A DNA stretch of 64,000 nt from Gp6-AA45 sp035652075 (GTDB lineage Bacteria; Acidobacteriota; Vicinamibacteria; Vicinamibacterales; CAVVIG01): positions 1 to 64,000 of the forward strand of contig DASREL010000227.1 in the NCBI GenBank assembly GCA_035652075.1, given 5' to 3'. This document shows positions 53,377-60,863 of the stretch, piece after piece; position 1 is the stretch's first letter; each line of letters opens with the position of its first letter. The notes under the pieces are model-generated. The model worked only from the letters and a program-made list of their open reading frames with translations. It was not told where the DNA came from and ran no database searches. Made by a program: the position numbers and the translations under genes.

Positions 53377-54318
53377 GTGGTCGATCTCTCGGTCCGCATC
53401 GGATCGTTGACGCTCAAGAATCCGCTGATTGCGGCGAGCGGCTGCTTTGGCTACGGCGTCGAATACGCCGAGGTCGTCGATCTGTCGATGCTCGGAGGGA
53501 TCGCCGTCAAAGGACTCTTCCTCGCCGAGCGCGAAGGGCATCCAGCGCCGCGGATCGTCGAAACGCCCGCCGGGATGCTGAACGCGATCGGCCTGCAGGG
53601 CATCGGTGTCCATCGATTCGTGGACGAAAAACTGCCGGAGCTGCGCGCGCGTCACGCGACGGTGATCGTCAACGTGTGCGGGACGACGCTCGACGAGTAC
53701 GTGGAAGTGTCGCGGATCCTGTCCGACGCGGAGGGCGTGGATGCGATCGAACTGAACATCTCGTGTCCCAACATCAAGGAAGGCGGCATTCAGTTCGGCT
53801 GCAGCCTCCACGGCACGCACGACGTGGTGAGCGCCGTCCGCAAAGTGACGCGGCTGCCGATCATCCCGAAACTGACACCGAATGTGACCGATGTCGCGTC
53901 GTTCGCGCGCGCGGCTGAAGAAGCCGGCGCCGACGCGATCTCGCTCGTCAACACGTTCCTCGCGATGGCGATCGACGTCGAGACGCGGCGACCGAAAATC
54001 TCGAACATCGTCGGCGGCTTGAGCGGACCCGCAATTCGTCCGATTGCGGTGCGCATGGTCTACGAGTGCCGGCAGACCGTGAAGATTCCGATCATCGGCA
54101 TGGGCGGCATCGCCGACGCGCGCGACGCCCTGGAATTCATGATCGCCGGCGCGAACGCCGTCCAGGTCGGGACCGCGAACTTCGTCGACCCCTTCATCTG
54201 GCCGAAGCTGCTCGACGGCATCACCGATTACATGCAGCGGCATCGGATTGCCCGCATCACCGATCTCGTCGGGTCGGTCGACACTCGCAAACAAGACAAG
54301 GAATGGATCAGCTCTTAG
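53377..54318 (+). CDS. pyrD: Dihydroorotate dehydrogenase B, catalytic subunit
   Basis: FMN enzyme that oxidises dihydroorotate to orotate. 313 residues from a GTG start. Class 1 features: LKNPLIAASGCFGYGVEY, and the catalytic Cys in IELNISCPNIKEGG, which replaces the Ser of class 2. FMN phosphate motif IPIIGMGGIADARDALEF. With pyrK next to it this is the NAD+-dependent 1B form, so orotate formation here is not tied to the quinone pool. It overlaps pyrF by 16 nt. Confidence 0.96.
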   Translation: MVDLSVRIGSLTLKNPLIAASGCFGYGVEYAEVVDLSMLGGIAVKGLFLAEREGHPAPRIVETPAGMLNAIGLQGIGVHRFVDEKLPELRARHATVIVNVCGTTLDEYVEVSRILSDAEGVDAIELNISCPNIKEGGIQFGCSLHGTHDVVSAVRKVTRLPIIPKLTPNVTDVASFARAAEEAGADAISLVNTFLAMAIDVETRRPKISNIVGGLSGPAIRPIAVRMVYECRQTVKIPIIGMGGIADARDALEFMIAGANAVQVGTANFVDPFIWPKLLDGITDYMQRHRIARITDLVGSVDTRKQDKEWISS

Positions 54319-55013
54319 TCGCGCTCGACGTCGATACCGTCAACGACGCGCGCCGTTTGGCCGACGCGCTCCGCGGATGTGTCGGCGGATTCAAGATCGG
54401 CAGCCGCCTCTTCACGAGCGAAGGGCCGCGTTTCGTCGAGGAGCTCGCGTCGAAGGGCGACCGCGTGTTTCTCGATCTGAAGTTCCACGACATTCCACAT
54501 ACGGTCGCGGGCGCGGTGACGGCGGCGACGCGACTCGGCGTCTGGATGCTCAACGTCCACGCCGCGGGCGGGAGCGCGATGATGCGCGCCGCCAAAGCGG
54601 CGGCGGCCGAAGAAGCCGCGCGGCATTCGCGCCCGACACCGCTGGTCATCGCGGTGACGATGCTGACCAGCCTCGATCAGGAGACGCTCGGCGAAATCGG
54701 CGTGAAGGATGCGATGACATCGCAGGTCGGTCGCCTCGCATCGCTGACGCAGACCGCCGGTCTCGATGGCGTCGTCGCATCACCACAGGAGATCGGATTG
54801 ATCCGACGACGGTGCGGCGACAACTTCGCGATCGTGACGCCGGGCATCCGCGGCGCGGCGGACGCGAAAGGCGATCAGAGCCGGACGCTAACCGCCACCG
54901 AAGCGTTGAGAGCAGGCGCGACGTATCTCGTCGTCGGCCGCCCGATCATCGCCGCGTCCGATCCGCGAGCTGCAGCAGAACGCATCGTCGCCGAATGCCA
55001 GCAACCCAACTGA
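54303..55013 (+). CDS. pyrF: Orotidine 5'-phosphate decarboxylase
   Basis: Final enzyme of UMP synthesis. 236 residues. The catalytic Lys-Asp array is DRVFLDLKFHDIPHTV; the N-terminal LLVALDVDTVNDARRLADAL and the phosphate-binding VTPGIRG and YLVVGRPII are typical of class 1 enzymes. The ATG lies 16 nt inside pyrD. Its last codons overlap the downstream glutaredoxin gene by 19 nt. Confidence 0.96.
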   Translation: MDQLLVALDVDTVNDARRLADALRGCVGGFKIGSRLFTSEGPRFVEELASKGDRVFLDLKFHDIPHTVAGAVTAATRLGVWMLNVHAAGGSAMMRAAKAAAAEEAARHSRPTPLVIAVTMLTSLDQETLGEIGVKDAMTSQVGRLASLTQTAGLDGVVASPQEIGLIRRRCGDNFAIVTPGIRGAADAKGDQSRTLTATEALRAGATYLVVGRPIIAASDPRAAAERIVAECQQPN

Positions 55014-55246
55014 CGATCTATTCACGACCGGGTTGTCATCTGTGCGACGAGATGAAACAGGTCGTCGCCAGCGTCGCCGAGCGCTTCGAGCTCGCCATCA
55101 CCGAGATCAACATCGATACGGATCCGGAACTGGAAAAGATGTACGGGTGGGAGATCCCGGTGCTGCTGATCGAGGGCGTGAAGATTGCGAAGTATCGGAT
55201 CAGCGAAGAGCAACTAACACGGGCGCTGGCGGGACGGGCTGGATAG
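54995..55246 (+). CDS. Glutaredoxin-family thioredoxin-fold protein
   Basis: An 83-residue thioredoxin-fold protein with a redox CxxC in IYSRPGCHLCDEMK and a cis-Pro in GWEIPVLLIEG. It is of the DUF836/YruB-like glutaredoxin type often placed with pyr or hem genes. The ATG lies 19 nt inside pyrF. The last residues (ALAGRAG) are encoded by the left arm of a nonamer repeat, which also supplies the TAG stop. Confidence 0.88.
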   Translation: MPATQLTIYSRPGCHLCDEMKQVVASVAERFELAITEINIDTDPELEKMYGWEIPVLLIEGVKIAKYRISEEQLTRALAGRAG

Positions 55247-55305
55247 GCGGGAGAGGCTGGAAGAGCTTTTTCCTGCCCTTCCTGCCGCTCCCGCCCTTCC
55301 AGCCT
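55225..55305. repeat. Nonamer repeat hairpin, probable bidirectional terminator
   Basis: Four 9-nt units (55225-55260: gctggcggg, acgggctgg, ataggcggg, agaggctgg) and four inverted units (55270-55305: ttcctgccc, ttcctgccg, ctcccgccc, ttccagcct) flank a 9-nt loop containing TTT; 24 of 30 positions pair in the best register. The element holds the stop codon of the glutaredoxin gene and abuts that of the convergent pal gene. Confidence 0.75.
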
Positions 55306-55883
55306 TACTTGGCAGTGATCACGAAGTGTCCCCGCCGGTTCTGCTGCCAGCAGCTTTCGCTGTGTTCCTGGCAGACCGGCTGTTCCTTGCCCTTGCTGAC
55401 GACCGTGATGCGGTTCGCCGGGATGCCGAGATTGACCAAGTAGGCCTTCACCGAATCGCCGCGGCGCGAGCCGAGCCCGAGGTTGTACTCGGAGCTGCCG
55501 CGCTCGTCGCAGTGGCCTTCGACCGTCACCTGAACGCTCGACCATTTCTTCAGCCAATCCGCGTCCTTCTGTAACGGGCCGCGGGCATCGTCGCGCATCT
55601 CCGACTTATCGAGGTCGAAGTAAACGTCGTCGAGCGGATGCTCGGCGTTCAGCTGATCGACCGACTTGCGCGCGAAGATTTCTTCTTCGGTCAGCGGGCG
55701 CGGTGCGGGCGCAGGCGGCGGTGGCGGCGGTGGCGGTGGTGGCGGCGGTGCGGGCGTCGCGGCCGGTGGTGGCGGCGGCGGCGCGGGCGCCTGCGGCGGC
55801 ACCTTCTTATGGCAGCCCACCGCGAAAACCGCGATGGAAACCGACACAGCTATGAGCGAAACGAGTCGTCGGACGCGAGTCAT
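55305..55883 (-). CDS. pal: Peptidoglycan-associated lipoprotein (Pal/OmpA C-terminal domain)
   Basis: A 192-residue outer-membrane lipoprotein with the lipobox FAVGC (Cys at about 24), a Pro-rich linker with a run of twelve prolines (about residues 48-60) and an OmpA-like peptidoglycan-binding domain (DDVYFDLDKSEMRDDA, VTVEGHCDERGSSEYNLGLG, SRRGDSVKAYLVNLGI). An extra pair of Cys in QPVCQEHSESCWQQNRRGHF is seen in some Acidobacteria and Deltaproteobacteria. tolA, tolB, tolQ and tolR are not adjacent. It likely tethers the outer membrane to peptidoglycan. Confidence 0.93.
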   Translation of the reverse strand: MTRVRRLVSLIAVSVSIAVFAVGCHKKVPPQAPAPPPPPPAATPAPPPPPPPPPPPPAPAPRPLTEEEIFARKSVDQLNAEHPLDDVYFDLDKSEMRDDARGPLQKDADWLKKWSSVQVTVEGHCDERGSSEYNLGLGSRRGDSVKAYLVNLGIPANRITVVSKGKEQPVCQEHSESCWQQNRRGHFVITAK

Positions 55884-55983
55884 GAATTACTCCTGTTTTC
55901 GTCGCAGCTTACAGAGTTGCTGTACGCACTGTCAATTAACCGGAGCGTGGTAGCGGAAACGATACAATCGCCTGACGCCACCG

Positions 55984-56748
55984 ATGGATCACCTGCTGCG
56001 TGCGACCGCGCGAGCGGAAGCGCGCCATTTCTGGTTCCGCGGCTTCCGCGCGTTCGTCGCTCCGCTCATCCAACACGCGTTGAACGGCCGGGAGAACGCT
56101 CGCATCCTCGACTGCGGCTGCGGCACCGGCGCCAACGTCGATCTGCTTCAACGGTTCGGACGCGCTGCCGGATTCGATCTCTCCGAGACCGGCCTGCGCC
56201 TGGGCCGCTCGGCCGGCCGCGCGCGCCTCGCCCGCGGCTCCGTGGCGGCCGCCCCATTTCGCAGCAGCCACTTCGATCTCGTCACGTCGTTCGACGTACT
56301 GTACTCGCTGCCGGATGCCGAAGAGCGGACGGCCTTCTCGGAAATGTATCGGCTGCTGCGTCCCGGGGGATACGCCCTGATGACGGTGGCGGCGATGGAG
56401 GCGCTGCGCGGCGACCATTCGGTCCTGAGTCGAGAGCTCCGGCGGTACAACCGCGACGATCTGCGCAATCGTGTGACAGCGGCCGGTTTCGTGGTGGAAC
56501 GAATGACGTATGCCTTCGGCTCCCTGTTCCTGCCGCTGGTGGTGTCGCGGACCGTTCAGCGCCTGCGTGGGCTGAAACGCGAGGACGAACAGGCGGCGCT
56601 TCGCGAAATCGAGATCCCTCCCGCACCGATCAACGCCGCGCTCGGCGCTGTCGTGGCGCTCGAAGCCGTCTGGCTGCGTGCGTTCGATGAACCGTTCGGC
56701 AGCACGCTCATTTGTCTGGCGAAGAAGCCGGACGCAGCTCACACCTGA
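55984..56748 (+). CDS. SAM-dependent methyltransferase (class I)
   Basis: A 254-residue Rossmann-fold methyltransferase. SAM motif I is ILDCGCGTGANVDLLQRFG, motif II VTSFDVLYSLPD, and the post-motif region LLRPGGYALMTVAAMEAL. The N-terminal HFWFRGFRAFV pattern is common in methyltransferases of glycan or polyprenol clusters. A hydrophobic stretch near the C-terminus (INAALGAVVALEAVWL) suggests membrane contact. It converges with, and overlaps by 41 nt, the membrane glycosyltransferase gene. A TACAAT lies 15 nt before the ATG. Confidence 0.85.
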   Translation: MDHLLRATARAEARHFWFRGFRAFVAPLIQHALNGRENARILDCGCGTGANVDLLQRFGRAAGFDLSETGLRLGRSAGRARLARGSVAAAPFRSSHFDLVTSFDVLYSLPDAEERTAFSEMYRLLRPGGYALMTVAAMEALRGDHSVLSRELRRYNRDDLRNRVTAAGFVVERMTYAFGSLFLPLVVSRTVQRLRGLKREDEQAALREIEIPPAPINAALGAVVALEAVWLRAFDEPFGSTLICLAKKPDAAHT

Positions 56749-58936
56749 AGATTCGCAATCCGAGCTGACGACGGTCCAGCGTGCGGCGGCTGCGCTCGGC
56801 CGGCACATACGTTTGATCCGTGTCGATCGTGACCGAGTCGGCATTCGCCGGAAGCGGGACGTCGATCGAAAAATCAGCGTCCACAGACCGCCGTGCAAGC
56901 TCGCGCGATCCCGTGTTGATTCGGATCGTAGACGGCCGCGAGAAGTACTTGCGCGGTGATTCACCCTCGAGGTGCAACACAATCGGCTGACCGCCGCGTG
57001 ACGCGATGCTCAGACGGCCGCGGCCGCTCAGCCATCGCCAGCGCACGCCCGTGTCCGGATTCAATTCCGCCTCGTGCCAGCCGCTACCGAACCCAAGCAG
57101 CGAACGGCTGGTCGAGTAGTCGAATTGTTCGATCGCAACGTCCTGCGGCGGATCGACGCGGATCGACAGGGCACCGTAGCCCGACGCCGCGGGCTGCGGA
57201 AGCGACACCATTCGCAGGAATGGACCCGGCGCAGCCGCGAATTCGTCCGTCCAATCGTCATCAAGCCGCGCGATGACCTCCGTCGTCGTGGATCCCAGGT
57301 TTCGTCCACCGATCATCACGAACGCTGGGCTCGCATCGACGACCCGCCACAGGTGTCCATCGAGAGACGTAAACGGCGGCCCCGCGCGATCGGCGTGCGA
57401 CGTGCCGGCCGCCTCGGGCGTGAGCGCCCACCCGGGACCGACAAACCACTCGGGGCGCAGGCGATGCCAATCGATCTCGTTCGGCCGGACGCCATCGATC
57501 AAAACGGGATACGGCAGATTCCACCGATATCGCGTGGGTTCACCGTGTTGAATCAGGTCGATGTCAGTGCGTTTCGGATCGGCGAGAAACCAGACAGGTC
57601 CGCGTCCACCTCCGGTCCAGTAGTTCACGGCCGCGAGCCATTCGTGTTGCGGCGGCGAGGGCAGCGTTTGGCTGAAGCTGGACGCCGCGTCCGTCATCAG
57701 CATTGGTTTCCGCAGATCGAACGCTTCGCGCCGATCCATGCCGACGACGGGATGCTCGGCCGACGCATTCGCCATGTCGGCCATCAGCCGGAACGCCGGC
57801 GCAGGTTGGCGCGCGTACGCAGCGAGCGATGTGCCGCCGACATGAGCGCTGAACATCGCGGCGCCGATCGCGATCGCCGTTCCCGCATGCGCCGGAATCG
57901 CGCGCGCGCCTGCGGCCGCCAGAAATGCGATCGGAACCACGAGCGGTAGCGCGTAACGGCTGGTGAACGTCTCCTGAAATAGGATGTCAAACAGCAGATA
58001 GGGACCGAACGCGACACCGACCAGGGTCAGCGCGCGGGCGTGACGACGCCACAGCGCGGTGACGCCAACGGCCGCGAGGAGCAACACAACCGTCGCCAGC
58101 GGCCACGTCGCCCACGGCGCCACGAACGCGTAATACAACGCGTCCACAAGCTCTCGCACTGTCGGCGTCGTCCACAGCATCCTGATCCCGCTGAGATCTT
58201 CGGCGCCTTGATCGAACAACGCGTGCCAGTACGCGCGCGGACCTCCTGAGAGCACGATGAGAGGCGCCAGCCAACACACCGCGCCTCCGACGTACGCGAA
58301 GAGCGCCGTGAGTCGTGATTCGTGCGTCGTGAGTCGCCCAGCGGATCCCGAACCCCGAAGCCCGAATCCCGTCGCGATCAGTAACGGCACCGTGAGCACC
58401 GCGACTTGCGTTCGGAAGCCGACAGCGAACGCGGCGCAGCAACTCGCGATTGCGATATCTCGCGTCGTGTCCGCGCGCAGGATCAACACCTGGACCGCGA
58501 GCGTGGCCGCGAGGCCGGTCATGTCGCTGAGCGGACGGTTCGCGGTGAACCAATACAGCGGTGCCGTGATTGCCAGGACGACGCCGAGCGACGGATCGTG
58601 ATCGCGATCCATTCGACGAAAGAGCGCCATCAGCGCGAACATGCCGAGCGTTCCAGCGACGACGCCAGGCAGCGCCAGCGCCTTCGCCTCCGACGGCTGC
58701 AGCACATGGACGATCTTCGCGAGACCGATGAACAGCGGGTATCCAGGAGGATGCGGGTTGTGGTGCGCCACGTCGAACCGACGCACGCCCATCGCGAAGT
58801 TGATCGAGTCGAGATCCTCCAGCGATGCCGGCAGATATCGGATGTGAAAGCCGAGAAAGAGGAGCGCGAAAAGGAAAAAGGCTAAATGCTGAACGCCAGA
58901 CGAATGCGATCGTGCCTCTGAATTAGCATTCGGCAT
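56708..58936 (-). CDS. Polytopic membrane glycosyltransferase (GT39/ArnT-like) with C-terminal beta domain
   Basis: A 742-residue protein from the ATG at 58936. The N-terminal half has about ten helices and, in the first loop, LEDLDSINFAMGVRRFD and HHNPHPPGYPLFIGLAK, the acidic and aromatic pattern of polyprenyl-phosphate-sugar glycosyltransferases. The C-terminal 300 residues form a soluble beta-rich domain. Two repeat elements lie inside the coding sequence: a heptamer hairpin at the N-terminus, whose unit contains the chosen ATG, and a double heptamer array at 58308-58371 in a loop. No other good start exists. Probably modifies an envelope lipid or glycan. Confidence 0.8.
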   Translation of the reverse strand: MPNANSEARSHSSGVQHLAFFLFALLFLGFHIRYLPASLEDLDSINFAMGVRRFDVAHHNPHPPGYPLFIGLAKIVHVLQPSEAKALALPGVVAGTLGMFALMALFRRMDRDHDPSLGVVLAITAPLYWFTANRPLSDMTGLAATLAVQVLILRADTTRDIAIASCCAAFAVGFRTQVAVLTVPLLIATGFGLRGSGSAGRLTTHESRLTALFAYVGGAVCWLAPLIVLSGGPRAYWHALFDQGAEDLSGIRMLWTTPTVRELVDALYYAFVAPWATWPLATVVLLLAAVGVTALWRRHARALTLVGVAFGPYLLFDILFQETFTSRYALPLVVPIAFLAAAGARAIPAHAGTAIAIGAAMFSAHVGGTSLAAYARQPAPAFRLMADMANASAEHPVVGMDRREAFDLRKPMLMTDAASSFSQTLPSPPQHEWLAAVNYWTGGGRGPVWFLADPKRTDIDLIQHGEPTRYRWNLPYPVLIDGVRPNEIDWHRLRPEWFVGPGWALTPEAAGTSHADRAGPPFTSLDGHLWRVVDASPAFVMIGGRNLGSTTTEVIARLDDDWTDEFAAAPGPFLRMVSLPQPAASGYGALSIRVDPPQDVAIEQFDYSTSRSLLGFGSGWHEAELNPDTGVRWRWLSGRGRLSIASRGGQPIVLHLEGESPRKYFSRPSTIRINTGSRELARRSVDADFSIDVPLPANADSVTIDTDQTYVPAERSRRTLDRRQLGLRIFRCELRPASSPDK
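58308..58371. repeat. Two heptamer families back to back inside the membrane glycosyltransferase gene
   Basis: Four units of gtgagtc type (58308-58335: gtgagtc, gtgattc, gtgcgtc, gtgagtc) are followed after 8 nt by four of aatcccg type (58344-58371: gatcccg, aaccccg, aagcccg, aatcccg). Both are in frame and encode RLTTHESRLT and GFGLRGSGSA on the minus strand. Confidence 0.8.
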
Positions 58937-58953
58937 TCTGCATTTTGCATTTC
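58883..58953. repeat. Heptamer hairpin (gcattct family) supplying a start codon
   Basis: Four units (58926-58953: gcattcg, gcattct, gcatttt, gcatttc) and a diverged inverted arm (about 58883-58910) surround an 18-nt spacer. On the minus strand the units read agaatgc and contain the only in-frame ATG (58936) available to the membrane glycosyltransferase. Confidence 0.75.
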
Positions 58954-58956
58954 GAA

Positions 58957-59766
58957 CTACACGGCTCGGAGCAGTAGTCCTTCGTTGAGGCTGCCGGTGC
59001 GGTACCCCTGCAGATCGAGGCTGACGTACTTGTAGCCGGCCGCTTTCAGCTCGCGCACGATGGCGGCGCTCGTTTGCGGTTCGAGCGCGCGCATCATCTC
59101 GTCGCGTGCGATCTCGATGCGTGCGACGTCGTCGTGATGCCGGACCCGAAATACACGGAACCCGAGCGCGCGCAGCGACTGCTCCGCCTGCTCGATGCTC
59201 CGCAGCTTCTCGTCGGTCACCTCGTGGTGATACGGAATCCGCGACGACAGGCACGCGGACGCGGGTTCGTCCCACGTCGGCAGGCCGGCGGCGCGAGACA
59301 GATCGCGAATTTCCTGCTTCGTCAGGTTCGCTTCGTCGAGCGGGCTGCGGACGCCGAATTCGCGCGCCGCTTGCCGCCCCGGCCGATAATCACCGCGATC
59401 GTCGGCGTTGCTGCCGTCGACGACGACGGCGCCGCGCTCGCCGGCGATCCGCGAGAGGTGCGTGTACAGCTCGTGCTTGCAGTAGTAGCAGCGGTTCGCC
59501 GGATTGGCGCGGTACTCGGGCCGATCGAGCTCGGCCGTGTGGATGATCTCGTGGCGCAGGCCGAACTCGCGCGCGACCTGGATCGCGATCTGGCGATGGC
59601 GTTCGGGGTAGCTGGCGCTGTCGGCGGTGACGGCGATCGCGCGATCGCCGAGAATTTTATGTGCAACAACCGCAAGGTAGGCGCTGTCGACGCCGCCGCT
59701 GTACGCGACGATTACCGAGCCGAGCGATTCAATCGTCTGTTCGAGCGCGCGCGCTTTCTCACTCAC
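58957..59766 (-). CDS. larE: LarE-type ATP-dependent sulfur transferase
   Basis: A 269-residue PP-loop ATPase related to LarE, which activates and sulfurates the nicotinate-derived precursor of the nickel-pincer cofactor of lactate racemase. The PP-loop SGGVDS is at residues 23-28. Further motifs are NPANRCYYCKHELY, VDGSNADDRGDYRPG and EPASACLSSRIPYHHEVT, where the Cys matches the sulfur-donating Cys of LarE. larA, larB and larC are not in the window. GTG start in a GTGA overlap with the small LysW-like gene, so the two products are made together. Confidence 0.9.
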   Translation of the reverse strand: MSEKARALEQTIESLGSVIVAYSGGVDSAYLAVVAHKILGDRAIAVTADSASYPERHRQIAIQVAREFGLRHEIIHTAELDRPEYRANPANRCYYCKHELYTHLSRIAGERGAVVVDGSNADDRGDYRPGRQAAREFGVRSPLDEANLTKQEIRDLSRAAGLPTWDEPASACLSSRIPYHHEVTDEKLRSIEQAEQSLRALGFRVFRVRHHDDVARIEIARDEMMRALEPQTSAAIVRELKAAGYKYVSLDLQGYRTGSLNEGLLLRAV

Positions 59767-60026
59767 TCTTCCCAGTCCTCGTCGTCGGCGTCCGCGTCCT
59801 CGTCGTCTTCGTCGTCCGCGTCGTCGTCGCTGACCTCGTCGTCGTCCAGGTCTTCGTCATCGTCGTCGTCTTCATCGTCGTCTTCGGGGGCGAGATCGAG
59901 TTCGAGCGGCGATAGACTGACTACTTCGAGATTCGAGCCGCACTCTGGACAACTGAGTTGGTCCCCCTTGTCGACGTCGAATTCGTCGACTTCGATTTCA
60001 GCATCGCATTCCGGGCAGGTCGCCAT
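59763..60026 (-). CDS. LysW-like zinc-ribbon carrier protein with long acidic tail
   Basis: An 87-residue protein. The zinc ribbon uses C4, C7, C26 and C29 (CPEC...CPEC). NLEVVSLSPLELDLAPE then matches the LysW/ArgW amino-group carrier, and the chain ends EDWEE, close to the EDWGE end whose terminal Glu carries the substrate in LysW. Between lies a stretch of about 35 residues almost wholly Asp and Glu (positions about 48-82), absent from standard LysW. AAGGAG lies 5 nt before the ATG. Its partner here is LarE, not LysX or LysZ, so the carried group is unknown. Confidence 0.8.
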   Translation of the reverse strand: MATCPECDAEIEVDEFDVDKGDQLSCPECGSNLEVVSLSPLELDLAPEDDDEDDDDDEDLDDDEVSDDDADDEDDEDADADDEDWEE

Positions 60027-60058
60027 ACTTCTCCTTGACGATCGCAGTCAGACTTCGG

Positions 60059-60089
60059 ATTATAGCGACACTCTGCGCAAATCTGTCAA
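60059..60089 (-). promoter_or_regulatory. Sigma-70-type promoter for the LysW-like/larE pair
   Basis: On the minus strand TTGACA (60084-60089) and TATAAT (60059-60064) are both perfect, with a 19-nt spacer, longer than the usual 17. They lie 33 nt before the ATG of the LysW-like gene. Confidence 0.55.
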
Positions 60090-60122
60090 TTTCACGTTAA
60101 CGTTTGGCGTGGCGTTCTCCGA

Positions 60123-60128
60123 TACATT
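60123..60128 (+). promoter_or_regulatory. TACATT -10-like element, 6 nt before the ATG
   Basis: TACATT ends 6 nt before the ATG of the REC-PilZ gene. No Shine-Dalgarno lies between, which again points to a leaderless transcript. Confidence 0.45.
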
Positions 60129-60134
60129 CTGACG

Positions 60135-60854
60135 ATGGCGGACTCTTCCGTCGCGACGAAAACGATCGTGGTCGCCGACGACACGGCGTTTGTGCGGGAT
60201 CGCTTCCGCACGGCGATCGAAGGCGCGGGGCACAAAGCGATTGCGGTGAAGAGCGCCGCGGAATTGCTCGCGCGCGTGCGCGCCGATTTGCCGCAGATCG
60301 ATCTCATCGTGCTCGACCTGCGCCTGCCGCATCAGCCCGGCGTCGACCTCGTGCGCGCGATCCGGAAACTGGACGAGGGGAAGCTGCCGCTGCTGATTTT
60401 CAGCGGCACGATCGCGAGCGCCGACGAGGTTCGCGAACTCGCCGCGCTCGGCGTGGCGGGATACGTCAACGAGTACAGCGCGGTGCAGCACATCCTCCCC
60501 TCGCTCGCGCCGCATCTGTTCCCCGACAACTTCAACCGACGCAGCAGCCCGCGCGTCGTGCTCGGCATTCCGATCCAGTATCGCTACGGCAACACCATCG
60601 CCGCCGCATTGACGTTGAACCTCAGTCACGGCGGCATCGCGATCCGGTCCACGAGCCCGCTCGAGAACGGTACGAAGATCAAAGTCCGCTTCCGCATGCC
60701 CGGCAGCAAGCGGGACATCGATGCCGAGGGCCGCGTCGCATGGAGCGACCGCCGCGTCGGCATGGGCATCCAGTTCGAGCAGGTCGATCCGGCCAATCAA
60801 ACGATCATCGACAACTTCGTCGACGCACACTTTTTCTCGAATAGAAAAGCTTAA
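60135..60854 (+). CDS. Response-regulator receiver protein with PilZ domain
   Basis: A 239-residue regulator. Residues about 8-125 are a CheY-like receiver with the acidic pocket VVADD and the phospho-acceptor Asp in LIVLDLRLP; the conserved Thr/Ser is in IFSGTIAS, while the Lys normally near residue 110 is not obvious. Residues about 133-235 are a PilZ domain with the cyclic-di-GMP motif R-R-S-S-P-R and NLSHGGIAI, ending GMGIQFEQV. It therefore likely links a histidine kinase signal to cyclic-di-GMP-controlled surface behaviour. No kinase gene is adjacent. Confidence 0.9.
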   Translation: MADSSVATKTIVVADDTAFVRDRFRTAIEGAGHKAIAVKSAAELLARVRADLPQIDLIVLDLRLPHQPGVDLVRAIRKLDEGKLPLLIFSGTIASADEVRELAALGVAGYVNEYSAVQHILPSLAPHLFPDNFNRRSSPRVVLGIPIQYRYGNTIAAALTLNLSHGGIAIRSTSPLENGTKIKVRFRMPGSKRDIDAEGRVAWSDRRVGMGIQFEQVDPANQTIIDNFVDAHFFSNRKA

Positions 60855-60857
60855 TAT
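60852..60857 (+). promoter_or_regulatory. TAATAT -10-like element, 6 nt before the ATG
   Basis: TAATAT overlaps the TAA stop of the REC-PilZ gene and ends 6 nt before the ATG of the CNNM gene, with no Shine-Dalgarno between. The same fixed spacing is seen at several other operon starts in the window. Confidence 0.45.
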
Positions 60858-60863
60858 CGACGC

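Noticed and set aside
55690..55800. Gly-rich or Pro-rich run as a member of the dispersed nonamer families
   Set aside because: The ggcggtggc stretch is a trinucleotide-type run encoding the proline linker of Pal, common in this protein, and lacks the exact 9-nt unit structure.
59800..59900. Acidic tail region of the LysW-like gene as a transferred or frameshifted segment
   Set aside because: The gtc/gac codon run keeps the frame and ends in the expected EDW motif, so slippage-driven expansion within the gene is the simpler view.
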